A stretch of DNA of 64,000 bases. Origin: Inia geoffrensis. Lineage: Eukaryota; Chordata; Mammalia; Artiodactyla; Iniidae. Positions 46,934 to 57,057 of the stretch are shown in pieces. The number at the start of each line of letters is the position of its first letter. Within the stretch, counting starts at the first letter, position 1. The stretch lies in NCBI GenBank assembly GCA_036417435.1, contig CM070908.1, positions 53,911,090-53,975,089 of the forward strand, written 5' to 3'. Below the pieces are notes generated by a model. The model was not told where the DNA came from and did no database searches. It saw only the letters and a list, made by a program, of their open reading frames with translations. A program made the translations under genes and the position numbers.

Positions 46934-47053
46934 CAGTTGACTTTATTTACGTGAATCTATTTCAGGGCTCTCTATTCTGTTCCATCCATCAGTTTGTCTA
47001 TTCCTTTATTAATACCATACTGTCATCATTACTGTAGCATTATAGTAAGTCTT
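46934..47053 (-). mobile_element. Second old L1 ORF2 copy, part 2 of 3
   Basis: GTGAATCTATTTCAGGGCTC, TATTCTGTTCCATCCATCAG and TACTGTAGCATTATAGTAAG continue the old L1 ORF2. Cut by L1 copy 3 at 47053; resumes at 50691. Confidence 0.85.
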
Positions 47054-47071
47054 CTTTTTTTCTTTAACATC

Positions 47072-47077
47072 TTTATT
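47072..47077 (-). terminator. L1 polyadenylation signal AATAAA
   Basis: TTTATT on the plus strand at the 3' end of L1 copy 3. Confidence 0.7.
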
Positions 47078-47446
47078 GGAGTATAATTGCTTTACAATGG
47101 TCTGTTAGTTTCTGCTTTATATCAAAGTGAATCAGCTATACATATCCTCATATCACCTCCCTCTTGCGTCTCCCTCCCACCCTCCCTACCCCTCCCCTCT
47201 AGGTGGTCACAAAGCACCCGGCTGATCTCCCTGTGCTATACGGCTGCTTCCCACTAGCTATCTACCTTACGTTTGGTAGTGTATATATGTCCATGCCTCT
47301 CTCTCACTTTGTCACAGTTTACCCTTCCCCCGCCCCATATCCTCAAGTCCATTCTCTAGTAGGTCTGTGTCCTTATTCCTGTCTTACCCCTAGATTCTTC
47401 ATGACTTTTTTTTTTCTTAGATTCCATATATACGTGTTAGCATACG

Positions 47447-48186
47447 TTATTTGTCTTTCTCTTTCTGACTTACTTCACTCTGTATGACAGACTCTAGGTC
47501 TATCCACCTCATTACAAACAGCTCAATTTCGTTTCTTTTTATGGCTGAGTAATATTCCATTGTATATATGTGCCACATCTTCTTTATCCATTCATCCGAT
47601 GATGGACACTTAGGTTGTTTCCATCTCCAGGATATTGTAAATAGAGCTGCAGTGAACATTTTGGTACATGACTCTTTTTGAATTATGGTTTTCTCAGGGC
47701 ATATGCCCAGTAGTGGGAATGCTGGGTCATATGGTAGTTCTATTTGTACTTTTTTAAGGAACCTCCATACTGTTCTCCATAGTGACTGTACCAGTTCACA
47801 TTCCCACCAACAGTGCAAGAGGGTTCCCTTTTCTCCACACCCTCTCCAGCATTTATTGTTTCTAGATTTTTTGATGATGGGCATTCTGACTGGTGTGAGA
47901 TGATATCTCATTGTAGTTTTGATTTGCATTTCTCTAATGACTAATGATGTTGAGCATTCTTTCATGTGTTTGTTGGCAGTCTATCTTCTTTGGAGAAATG
48001 TCTATTTAGGTCTTCTGCCCATTTTTGGATTGAGTTGTTTGTTTTTTTGTTATTGAGCTGCATGGGCTGCTTGTAAATTTTGGAGATTAATCCTTTGTCA
48101 GTTGCTTCATTTGCAAATATTTTCTCCCATTCTGAGGGTTGTCTTTTGGTCTTGTTTATGGTTTCCTTTGCTGTGCAAAAGCTTTG
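47447..48186 (-). pseudogene. L1 ORF2 C-terminal remnant of copy 3
   Basis: 172 codons are open at 47447-47965, from [11 protein letters not shown] through the cysteine-rich [18 protein letters not shown] region and [12 protein letters not shown] to SQKEKDK and TAA at 47447-47449. Upstream, to 48186, it is out of frame. Everything N-terminal of the FCTAKE motif is deleted, including the endonuclease and reverse transcriptase. Confidence 0.92.
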
Positions 48187-48547
48187 AGTCCTCAGTTCTC
48201 TACATTCTTCTTTCTTTATTCTGCTTTACGGTAGTTATTTATACTCTTTTATCTTCCAGGTCACTTATAGGTTCTTCTGCCTCAGTTATTCCACTATTGA
48301 TTCCTTCTACAGATTTTTAAATTGCATTTATTGTGTTTTTCATCATTGTTTGTTTGTTCTTTAGTTCCAGGTCCTTGTTAAACATTTCTTGTATTTTCTC
48401 CATTCTATTTCCAAGATTTTGGATTATCTTTACCATCATTACTCTCAATTCTTTTTCAGATAGACTGCCTATTTCCTCTTCATTTGTTTGGTCTGGTGAG
48501 TTTTTGCCTTGCTCCTTCATTTGCCGTGTATTTCTCTGTCTTCTCAT
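48187..48547 (-). pseudogene. L1 ORF1 N-terminal remnant of copy 3
   Basis: Starts at ATG 48545-48547 with MRRQRNTRQMKEQGK, followed by TNEEEIGSLSEKELRVMMVK and the first part of the coiled coil. 76 codons are open until a stop at about 48317, and the remainder to the deletion point is frameshifted. The RNA-binding half is deleted. Confidence 0.92.
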
Positions 48548-50690
48548 TTTGTGTAACTTACTGTGTTTGGGGTCTCCTTTTCGCAGGCTGAAGTATCGTA
48601 GTTCCCGTTGTTTTTAGTGTCTGCCCCCAGTGGGTAAGGTTAGTTCAGTGGGTTGTGTAGGCTTCCTGGTGGAGGGGACTGGTGCCAGTGTTGTGGTGGA
48701 TGAGGCTGAATCTTGTCTTTCTGGTAGGCAGGACCGTGTCTTGTGGTATATTTTGAGGTGTCTGTGAACTTATTATGATTTTAGGCAGCCTTTCTGCTAA
48801 TGGGTGGAGTACAACTCCAAGTAGAACTTCCTGTCCTGCTAGTTTTTTAGCATAGGGTGTCCAGCACTGTAGCTTGCTGTTTGTTGAGTGGAGCTGAGTC
48901 TTAGCATTGAGATGGAGATCTCTGGGAGAGCTTTCACTGTTTGATACTATGTGGAGCTGGGAAGTCCCTGGTGGACCAATGTCCTGAACTCGGCTCTCCC
49001 ACCTCAGAGGCACAAGCCTGACACGCAGCCAGAGCACCAAGACCCTGTCATCCACATGGCTCAGAAGAAAAGGGAGAAAAAAAGAGAGAAAGAAAGAAGA
49101 AAAAAATAAAATAAAGTTATTAAAATAAAAAAAAATTTAAAAGTAATAACAAAAAAAAGAAAGAAGAGAGCAACCAAACCAAAAAACAAATCCACCTATA
49201 ATAACAGTGCTAAAAACTATACCAAAAAAAATCTGGACAGACAGAACCCTAGGACAAATGGTAAAAGTAAAGTTATACAGACAAATCACACAAAGAAGCA
49301 TACACATACACACTCACAAAAGGAGAAAATGGGAAAAAAATATATATATATAAAATAAAAAAGGAAGAGAGCAACCAAATAATAAACAAATCTACCAATG
49401 ATAATAAACTCTAAATTCTAAACTAAGATAAAACATAAAGCCAGGAACAAATTAGATGTAGAAAGAAAACCCCAAATCTACAGTTCCCAAAGTCCACTGC
49501 CTCAATTTTGGGATGATTTGTTGTCTGTTCAGGTATTCCACAGATGCAGGTACATCAAGTTGATTGTGGAGATTTAATCCGCTGCTCCTGAGGCTGCTGG
49601 GAGAGATTTCCCTTTCTCTTCTTCGTTAGCACAGCTCCTGGGGTTCAGCTTTGGATTTGGCCCCGCCTCTGCGTGTAGGTCACCTGAGGCCATCTGTTCT
49701 TCGCTCAGACAGGACGGGGTTAAAGGAGCAGCTGATTAGGGGGCTCTGGCTCACTCAGGCCAGGGGGAGGGAGGGGTACGGGATGTGGGGTGAACCTGTG
49801 ATGGCAGAGACGAGTGTGACGTTGCAACAGCCTCAGGCACGCTGTGCGTTCTCCCGGGGAAGTTGTCCCTGGATCACGGGACCCTGGCAGTGGTGGGCTG
49901 CACAGGCTGCCGGGAGGGGAGTTGTGGATAGTGACCTGTGTTTGCACACAGGCTTCTTGGTGGCTGCAGCAGCAGCCTTAGCATTTCATTCCCCATCTGT
50001 GGGGTCCTCGCTGGTAGCTGTGGCTCGTGCCCGTCTCTGGAGCTCATTTAGGTGGTGCTCTGAATCCCCTCTCCTTGCGCACCCCAAAACAATGGTCTTT
50101 TGCCTGCTAGTCAGGTCCAGACGTCTTCCCAGACTCCCTCCCGGCTAGCTGTGGCATACTAGCCCCCTTCAAGCTGTGTTCATGCAGTCAGCCCGAGTCT
50201 TCTCCCTGGGATCTGACCAAAGCCCGAGCCTCAGCTCCCAGCCCCACCCATCCAGGCGGGTGAGCAGACAAGCCTCTCAGGCTGGTGTGTGCTGGTCGGC
50301 AGCGATCCTCTGTGCGGGAATCTCTCTGCTTTGCCCTCTACACCACTGTTACTGCGCTCTCCTCCATGGCTCCGAAGCTTCCCCCCTCCGCCACCCCCCC
50401 GTCTCCACCAGTGAAGGGGCTTCCTAGTGTGTGGAAACCTTTCCTCCTTCACAGCTCCCTCCCAGAGGGGCAGGTCCCTTCCCTATTCTTTTGTCTCTCT
50501 TTTTTCTTTTTTCTTTTGCCCTGCCCAGGTACATGGGGAGCTTTTTTCCTTTTGGGAAGTCAGAGGTCTCCTGCCAGCATTCAGTAGGTGTTCTGTAGGA
50601 GTTGTTCCACATGTAGATGTATTTCTGATGTATTTGTGGGGAGGAAAGTGATCTCCACGTCTTTCTCCTCCACCATCTGAAGGTCTCCCC
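48548..50690 (-). promoter_or_regulatory. L1 5' UTR of copy 3
   Basis: Matches the 5' UTR of copy 2 along its length but has lost many CpG sites. It carries about 430 bases of A-rich sequence (49060-49488) where copy 2 has only about 45 (12267-12310). The YY1-like site at the 5' end is degraded (CACCATCTGAA). Open frames up to 165 codons at 49651-50148 are shared in part with copy 2 but I do not think they are genes. Confidence 0.85.
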
Positions 50691-50890
50691 TATAGTAAGT
50701 CTTAACATCAGGTAATGCCACTCTTCCAACTGTGTTCTCGTTTAATATTGTGTAAGACTTGGAGTACTGATAAGGCTCTTTCTACATTGATTTAACTCTA
50801 TTGTTAATCCACCAGGGATTCCAAATGAGAACTGGGCGGATATATTGGGTCCCTTCTTGCCGGGATCTGTACTCTATTTTTTTCAGTCCC
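50691..50890 (-). mobile_element. Second old L1 ORF2 copy, part 3 of 3
   Basis: AAGTCTTAACATCAGGTAAT and CACTCTTCCAACTGTGTTCT directly continue the old L1 sequence interrupted at 47053. The far limit near 50890 is approximate. Confidence 0.75.
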
Positions 50891-51323
50891 CAGCACTATG
50901 AGACTGCTGAAATTCTGCCCTGTTTTTCAACCATTGTCTGAATAGCTTCTAGGGCCTCTTGCCCTGGGAAACTTAAGTATCAGCAACTGTGTAGAGAAAA
51001 AGAGTCCAAAAATATTGCACTCACTTCTCACTTCCCTTCTTTCTGGGATGTTGGGCTCTTGCATCTTGGATGCCTTGACCAGAAATGCAGTTTTTGCGTC
51101 CCAGTCGTATTGGGTTGCTGTAAAGTCTTCTGATTCTGTGACTCTTAACAGCAACCCTCTCCTCAAATTCTCAGCCTCTTTCCATAGATTAACTGGGCAA
51201 ATTCCCTGAAGGGAAAAGTGGTACTTAGAAACTTGGGCACAGAGAATTTTACAACTCTCTCAAACTGATCAGACTACAACTCTCCTATCTTCTTTATGAG
51301 AAAAGGAATATATTCAGTTAACA

Positions 51324-51325
<2 letters not shown>
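50891..51325. other. Unique sequence, no feature recognised
   Basis: No transposon or exon recognised. Confidence 0.45.

Positions 51326-51382
<57 letters not shown>
51326..51382. repeat. (TA)n(TG)n microsatellite
   Basis: About 16 AT units then about 12 GT units. It leads directly into the palindrome at 51392. Confidence 0.97.
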
Positions 51383-51388
<6 letters not shown>

Positions 51389-51391
51389 ATA

Positions 51392-51433
51392 TACTTTTCA
51401 TATATATATGTATACATATATGTATGAAAAGTA
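51392..51433. repeat. 42-bp near-perfect palindrome
   Basis: Arms start TACTTTTCATA and end TATGAAAAGTA, centred on GTATAC at 51410-51415, with only a few mismatches in the AT-rich middle. The motif TATGAAAAGTAAAGCTCA is also directly repeated at 51423-51440 and 51451-51468 (28-bp period). Confidence 0.95.
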
Positions 51434-51600
51434 AAGCTCACATATATATATATGAAAAGTAAAGCTCAGACAGGTAATCTTTGTTGAACAGTGTCACATA
51501 GTATATTGGGGGAAGGGGGAGAAAATACAAATACTGTAACTCTCTAAACTTGTGGCTATCTTTTCTAATATTTCTCATTTTTCTAATGCCTACCATTTTA

Positions 51601-51812
51601 TTTTTATTTTTATTTAATTATTTATTTATTTTTTTGCAGTACGCGGGCCTCTCACTGTTGCAGCCTCTCCCGTTGCGGAGCACAGGCTCAGCAGCCATGG
51701 CTCACAGGCCTAGCCACTCTGCGGTATGGGGGATCCTCCCGGACTGGGGCACCAACCCGTGTCCCCTGCATCAGCAGGCAGACTCTCAACCACTGCGCCG
51801 CCAGGGAAGCCC
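51601..51812 (-). mobile_element. CHR-2-type tRNA-derived SINE, minus strand
   Basis: T-rich tail with TTTA units (51601-51637), body GCGGGCCTCTCACTGTTGCA, tRNA head in reverse to CCGCCAGGGAAGCCC. A perfect 15-bp duplication ATGCCTACCATTTTA lies at 51586-51600 and 51813-51827. A part of the body near CACAGGCTCAGCAGCC is shorter than in the copy at 59106, which reads CACAGGCTCCGGACGCGTAGGCTCAGCAGCC there. Confidence 0.95.
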
Positions 51813-51827
51813 ATGCCTACCATTTTA

Positions 51828-53174
51828 AAATACTTTTTCTAAAATGAGCTGCAGGTGGAAAACTCTTGATTTTAACAGTTCAGAGGGATACATCTGAGGA
51901 GGGGCATGTTGGAGACTGGCACGCCTCAGTGGATGGGACTCAGACACCACCTACCAGGGAAAGAATCATTTGTAAGTACCTCTCCGTGCAGCTGTGCAAG
52001 GGGCTCCTGAAGTAAGGCTGTTCTTTTTTTTATTAAGACGTCTTTGTGGCAGCAAAGCAGTCGTCAGCTTATGCAGATTCCTCTGGGTACAGAAAAGGGA
52101 CATTTTAAGTTGCCTATTAGTTTATTATTGCTGAAAGAAAGAAAAGAAAAGCATAAAGGGAGAGGGGGGGTAGGGAGAATTAAGGATCTAATAACACTGA
52201 GAGCTCACTGCCCAGGTTGTGTCTCTTGCTGTGTTTGAATGATTCTTCTTTGTCCACAGCCTTGCACTTGGCTATTTTTAGCATCTCTTTAATAATTGAG
52301 CTGTAGCAATTGTGCTCAGCAGCTGGAACAGGCAGGGAAAATAGCAGCTCAAAGAAGTCGTGCAGCAGGGTCATAATTTAAGTCAAGCTGCATTATGAAG
52401 CATACCTGTCTCAAAGGTAGAATGCTGAGCTGAGGTGAAAAAAAAAAAGTTGAGAAGAGTAGAAAGAGAGAAAGACAAAATGAAGTGATAGATGGGCAGG
52501 TTTTTGGTTTTCTGATTTTTTATACAAGCCTGAGAAGGTGCCCCATTGGACAGATTCTTTTGATGGTAAAGAGGGTGGGGCGGGAGGGCCTTGCACCTTA
52601 TGTCCAGATGGGACAGGGAGACTGAGGTTGCCAGCAGCATTGATGTTGTCCTCTTTCCCAGGGCTGCACAGGGAAAAGCGTCCCTGCAGGATACCAGGAA
52701 CCTAGATGTGGGAGTGGCATGAAGCTAAAAAGTTGAGAGAGGAAACTTTGGCCAGTGACATAGCAACCTACTGATGAGGAAGGGGCCACGTCATGGTCCC
52801 TGTTGTTTTTCTGTCCTGAAAGGCTGTGGGCAAGGAGCACACACTTTTGGAAGATACAGTTGGGTTTTCCAAAGCCCAGTTCTCAGATTCATCATGAAAT
52901 ACCTGATTTAGGTCCTTACGGCAGTGGGCATGGCGCACACCTCACTTTGTCGAACTCTTTGTCTTTGCATTGCTGGCTCCTTCTAGGCGGGGTTTGTAGA
53001 GCCCAGAGTGAAATGGACGCTTAATAAGTGGAGACTTAATAAGTGCCCATATGCCTGGTCCATGGAGACATTCAACCTGAGTAATTCAAGTAACCTTAAC
53101 AAAAAAACAAATGAACAATCTAAATAGTCAGGGGTGTCTCCAATTAATTAAATGATCAAACTAACTAGGCAGCT
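51828..53174. other. Unique sequence, no feature recognised
   Basis: 1.35 kb without a recognised element or exon. A short poly(A)-like run lies at 52438-52448. Confidence 0.5.
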
Positions 53175-53960
53175 GCCAAATTGTAACCGAGCAGAACCCT
53201 ATGGGGCCTTCCCAAGACTAACCCCTCCCTCAGATTCTCCGCTGTAGCTCTTCTCTGAAGCACCTAGATAACAGTGTGTGATGCACATTTCCTGAGTTGT
53301 TTTACACATGCTAAAACCCCCACCACATGGAAGAAGTTAACTATTGTACTTGATGACCAGCAGCACATAGCCCCCAGACCTGCGGGGAGGCTAAGGATTG
53401 ATACTGTTAACCCCTGTGACACTGCCCTGATACGTCACCATCGACCAATCAGAGAATTGTGCACAGGCCGATCACATACTCTACGACCCCAATCCCTCAC
53501 CTGACCTTTAAAAATCTCTCCCTGAGGCTGGGATTAAAATATACACACTACTATGTATAAAATAGATAACCAACAAGGACCTACTGTATAACACAGGGAA
53601 CTAAAAACTAAAGGCAATATTTTGTAACAACCTATATGGGAAAAGAATATGAAAAAGAATATATATATATATATAAAACTGAATCACTGTGCTCTACACC
53701 TGATACACGAAATCAACTATACTTCAATAAAAAATTTTTTCAAATAATAATACATTCAAACAGGACAAAAGCCAAAAAAGAAAAAAAGGTCTCCCTGAAA
53801 CCCATTGGGGAGTTTGGGCTTTTTGAGCACTAGCTGTCTTGGACTCCTTGTTTAGCGCCCTGCAATAGACACTGCACTTTCCTTCACCACAATCCAGTAG
53901 ATTGGCTTTATTGCACGTAGGCAAGCGGACCCAAGTTTGGTTTGGTAGCAGAATTGCTTC
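53175..53960 (+). mobile_element. ERV LTR, split by a short L1
   Basis: Class I-like LTR: a CCAATCAG box near 53446-53453, a TATA-like CCTTTAAAAATCTC at about 53506-53518, then, after the L1 insertion, GAAACCCATTGGGGAGTTTG, TGAGCACTAGCTGTCTTGGA, TTGTTTAGCGCCCTGCAATA. The same order of blocks is seen in the LTR at 55335-55862. No viral genes are seen beside it. The 5' limit is uncertain. Confidence 0.65.
53526..53789 (+). mobile_element. Short L1 3' tail inserted in the LTR, plus strand
   Basis: TAAAATAGATAACCAACAAG, GGACCTACTGTATAACACAG, GAATCACTGTGCTCTACACC and ACTATACTTCAATAAAAAAT are the L1 3' UTR in sense, followed by an A-rich end. Duplication TCTCCCTGA at 53517-53525 and 53790-53798. 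It is one of only four plus-strand L1 pieces in the window. Confidence 0.92.
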
Positions 53961-55059
53961 TGTCCCCTTTTGAGGAGGCAGAGATTGCTAAAGATTGAGC
54001 AGGTAGTGAGCTCTCTTCCTCAGCACTTCAAACTTTTTGCCTCTTGTGTTTCCCCTCTCTTTTCTTTTGCCTTGCTGTATTCTGGTCTTCACTATTTCCA
54101 CTTATTTTCCTTGTCTTCCTTCCTTCTTCCCTGCATTTCCCTCTGCCTTTTTAAGTCCCCTCTGCTTTCTAGCAGGGTTTTAGACTGGAGCCTTAGGCGA
54201 TAGGAGAAAGTTTCTAAAGTGAGCTGAGTTGGTGAGACATTCCATCCAGTAGAGGTCAATGTGACAAAGGGAATTTCACAGCCACCTGGGCATATAGGCA
54301 CAGCCCATCAGCACAATATAGGGAAGGGGAATGACCTGTGATTGCTTCCCCACCAGCACCTTTAATTATCAAGATAGCCATTTGCTTTAGCACTAGTCTT
54401 CAGGAACTTTGAAATCGAAAGACAATGTAAAGAAGAAATTCTTTTCATGTATCTCTTAAACCTCAGGGTACATGTTAACTCATGCTTTTCTTCTAAACTG
54501 AGAAAACAAAAAGAAAGGTCTATGACATATAGATTTAAATACCTGACATATATTTTAGGTCTTCAGAAGGTCAAAAATGGTGTCATAAATTTGAACAACA
54601 ATCAAAAGAATCAAGTTGGATCAGAGTAAAATCTGGTACATATCAAAACTCACTTTTTCATATGAATTCATTGTGCGATAATTGGTATGGAAGGGAGGAA
54701 CAATTGGATAGGATTGCTTGCCTGGAAAACACTTAGTAGATACAAAGAAGACCAGGGGATATGTGTAGGATAGTCTTTGGATTTTGTGTGTGTGTGTGTG
54801 TGTTTTCTGTCTGAGTTGTTCAACACACAGAGTGTGCAGGTGCTGTGTTCTCACAGGCAGGGAGAGATATCCATACATCATTACACTTTCAGGCATTTAG
54901 GAGAATGTCAGTGTGCAACTTCACAGGCTTTCCTGAAGGTCCACTGCAGCAGCCAATTGGATCCATGAAATTGAAAATGAGATCTGATGGGTTTGGACAG
55001 ATTAGAACTTCAGAGGGAGAACTTGTCCTCTCTAAATTACCTGACACCAGCCACAGAAT
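53961..55059. other. Unique sequence, no feature recognised
   Basis: 1.1 kb between LTRs. I see no gag, pol or env similarity. A short (GT)n lies at 54785-54803. Confidence 0.5.
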
Positions 55060-55280
55060 TTAATCGTACCCTATATTACTTTCCTAGAGCTTCTGAAATA
55101 AATATCCACAAACCGTGGCTTAAAACAACAAAAATTTATCCTATCACAGTTTTGGAGGCCAGAAGTTCAAAATCAGTCTCACTTGGCCTAAATCAAGCTG
55201 TTAGCAGGGCCAGGTTTCCTCCAGAATCTCTAGCAGGGGGGATTTCTTCCTTGCATCTCTCAACTTCTGTTAGTGAAACC
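55060..55280 (-). repeat. Ancient interspersed repeat, family not assigned
   Basis: CTTAAAACAACAAAAATTTA, ATCACAGTTTTGGAGGCCAG and AAGTTCAAAATCAGTCTCAC form a well-known mammalian repeat motif ('AAACAACAGAAATTTATT...TCTGGAGGCTAGAAGTC'). I cannot name the family with certainty, and the strand given is a guess. Confidence 0.45.
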
Positions 55281-55334
55281 AAGCAGGACTCTGTGGGGCT
55301 CCAGGGTGCAAATCCTTTCCGCCCCCCGACCCCC

Positions 55335-55862
55335 CCCACACTTCATGTTTATAGGAAATAGGCTTCCTTCAGCCTCCTAGACCCTCCCTGAGTTCCAAAG
55401 GGCAGATTCAAACACTTGCTAATCAGGGAAGGGAGGAGATGCAGGAACAAGGGAGGAATAGTCAAGAAACAATAATGCAGCCACCCTGGGGGAGGGTCCT
55501 GGTTCCTCCTTAAGAGATATATATAACAACACCTTTGAGTTCTTCTGCTGGAACTCAGGCCCCCACCCAGGTGAGAGGGTGGTAACTTCAGGTTGAGCAC
55601 AAGATTCCTGGATACCACCCTGTTACCTCACCACCAACCAATCAGAAGAAAGCCACACACCCTGCAGCCCTCACCCCAAATTTTGCCTATAAAAACTTCT
55701 CCCCCAAAACCATCAGGGAGTTCCGCGTTGTTGAGCACAAGCCACCTGTTCTCCTTGCTTGGCCCTGCAGTACACTGTCCTCTGCTCCAGACTCCAACAT
55801 TTTGGTTTGTTTGGCCTCACTGTGCATTGGGCATATGAACTTGTGTTTGGTAACACCATAAA
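55335..55862 (+). mobile_element. ERV LTR, related to the one at 53175
   Basis: CCAACCAATCAG box at 55634-55645, TATA-like GCCTATAAAAACTTCTCC near 55686, then CAGGGAGTTCCGCGTTGTTG, TGAGCACAAGCCACCTGTTC, CTTGCTTGGCCCTGCAGTAC and a TTTGGTAACA end. Blocks correspond one by one to the LTR at 53175-53960. It seems to be a solo LTR. Confidence 0.65.
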
Positions 55863-56210
55863 CCTGTGCTGGATTTTTTTCAAGCAAACACCAGCATACA
55901 CAGTCCCTTCATTTGCAGAAAGATGATAAAATAAATGAAAAGGGGAGAAGGTGAAAGAAGACAGAAAATGTATGTGTATAGTTACGCGTGTGTATTTCAC
56001 ATATAAATACACACAAGTTAAGCTTTGGATAAATTATGTTATTTTAATAGTAAAAAAGTTAAAAGAAGAGTAGGCAGGGGAGTGATTTGTGCTCAGCTGT
56101 ACAGTAAACTATGTTCCAATAATCTTATAATAAAAACAGTAAATCATAACCCCGCAGTAGGAAACATAATCCTTTTTTCTCTGATTTTTTAGTGTCCTGT
56201 GTTATGGTTT
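55863..56210. other. Unique sequence, no feature recognised
   Basis: AT-rich stretch between an LTR and an L1 tail. Confidence 0.45.
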
Positions 56211-56678
56211 TTTTTTTTTTTTTTTTTTACTGACCTTATTATTACTTTTTAAAAAAAATTTACTGAAGTATAATTGATTTACAATGTTGTTCAGCAAAGT
56301 GACTCAGTTATATATATATTCTTGTTTATATTCTTTTCCACTGTGGTTTATTACAAGATATTGAATATAGTTCCCTCTGCTATGCAGTAGGACCTTGTTG
56401 TTTATAGTTTGCATCTGCTAATTGCAAACTCCTAACCATTCCCTCCCTCCCCCTCCCCTCCCCCTTGACAACCACAAGTCTGTTCTCTATGTATATCTGT
56501 GAGTCTGTTTCTGTTTCATAGATAAATTCATTTGTATTTTAGATTCCACATGCAAGTGATATTATATTGTACTTGTCTTTCTCTTTCTGACTTACCTCAA
56601 CTTAGTATGATAATCTCTAGTTCCATCCATATTGCTGCACATGGAAGTATTTCATTCTTTTAATGGCTGAGTAATATT

Positions 56679-56731
<53 letters not shown>

Positions 56732-57057
56732 ACACCACATCTTCTTTATCCATTCATCTGTCAGTGGACATTTAGGTTGTTTCCATGTCTTGGGTATTGT
56801 AAATAGTGCTGCTGTGAACATAGGGGTGCATGTATCTTTTTGAATTATAGTTTTGTCTGGGTATATGCCCAGGAGTGGGGTTGCTGGATCATATGGCAAC
56901 TGTGTTTTTAGTTTTTTTGTTTTAGTTCACTGGTTTTCATAGTGGCTGCACCAGTTTACTTCCCACCAGCAGTGTAGGAGGGTTCCCTTTTCTCCACACT
57001 CTCTCCAGCATTTATTATTTGTAGACTTTTTAATGACAGCCATTCTGACTGTTGTGT
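56211..57057 (-). mobile_element. 5'-truncated L1 tail, minus strand
   Basis: Poly(T) at about 56211-56228, then the L1 3' UTR from about 56251 (TTTACTGAAGTATAATTGAT, GATTTACAATGTTGTTCAGC) and C-terminal ORF2 to CATTCTGACTGTTGTG at about 57055. The remaining ORF2 ([18 protein letters not shown] on the minus strand, 56660-56899) runs into a (CA)n tract. Confidence 0.9.
56681..56727. repeat. (TG)n microsatellite inside an L1
   Basis: 47 bases of pure TG at the same ORF2 site as the tract at 18494-18540. Confidence 0.97.

Larger units (their letters stand above)
47054..50690 (-). mobile_element. LINE-1 copy 3, internally deleted, minus strand
   Basis: Has both true ends of an L1: 3' UTR with AATAAA (47072-47077) and the 5' UTR reaching the element's start near 50690. 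The middle is missing: at about 48186 the sequence jumps from the ORF2 C-terminal part to the ORF1 coiled coil, removing about 3.6 kb that is present in copy 2 (about 7801-11427). A perfect 13-bp duplication TATAGTAAGTCTT at 47041-47053 and 50691-50703 flanks it, so it entered, or later shrank, as one unit. Confidence 0.95.

Noticed and set aside
47203..47487. 94-codon plus-strand frame, with a near twin at 6848-7081
   Set aside because: Both are the antisense of the L1 3' UTR and ORF2 end; their similarity is due to the L1.
48170..48200. L1 copy 3 as a spliced L1 RNA product
   Set aside because: Using copy 2 as the parent, the missing segment does not begin with GT or end with AG at the junction in the L1 sense direction.
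49651..50148. 165-codon plus-strand open frame, partly similar to 12472-12837
   Set aside because: It is the same region of the L1 5' UTR in copy 3. The similarity comes from the shared L1 sequence, not from a gene pair.
53175..55862. A complete provirus
   Set aside because: The space between the two LTRs is only about 1.4 kb, with no recognisable gag, pol or env and with an unrelated ancient repeat inside.
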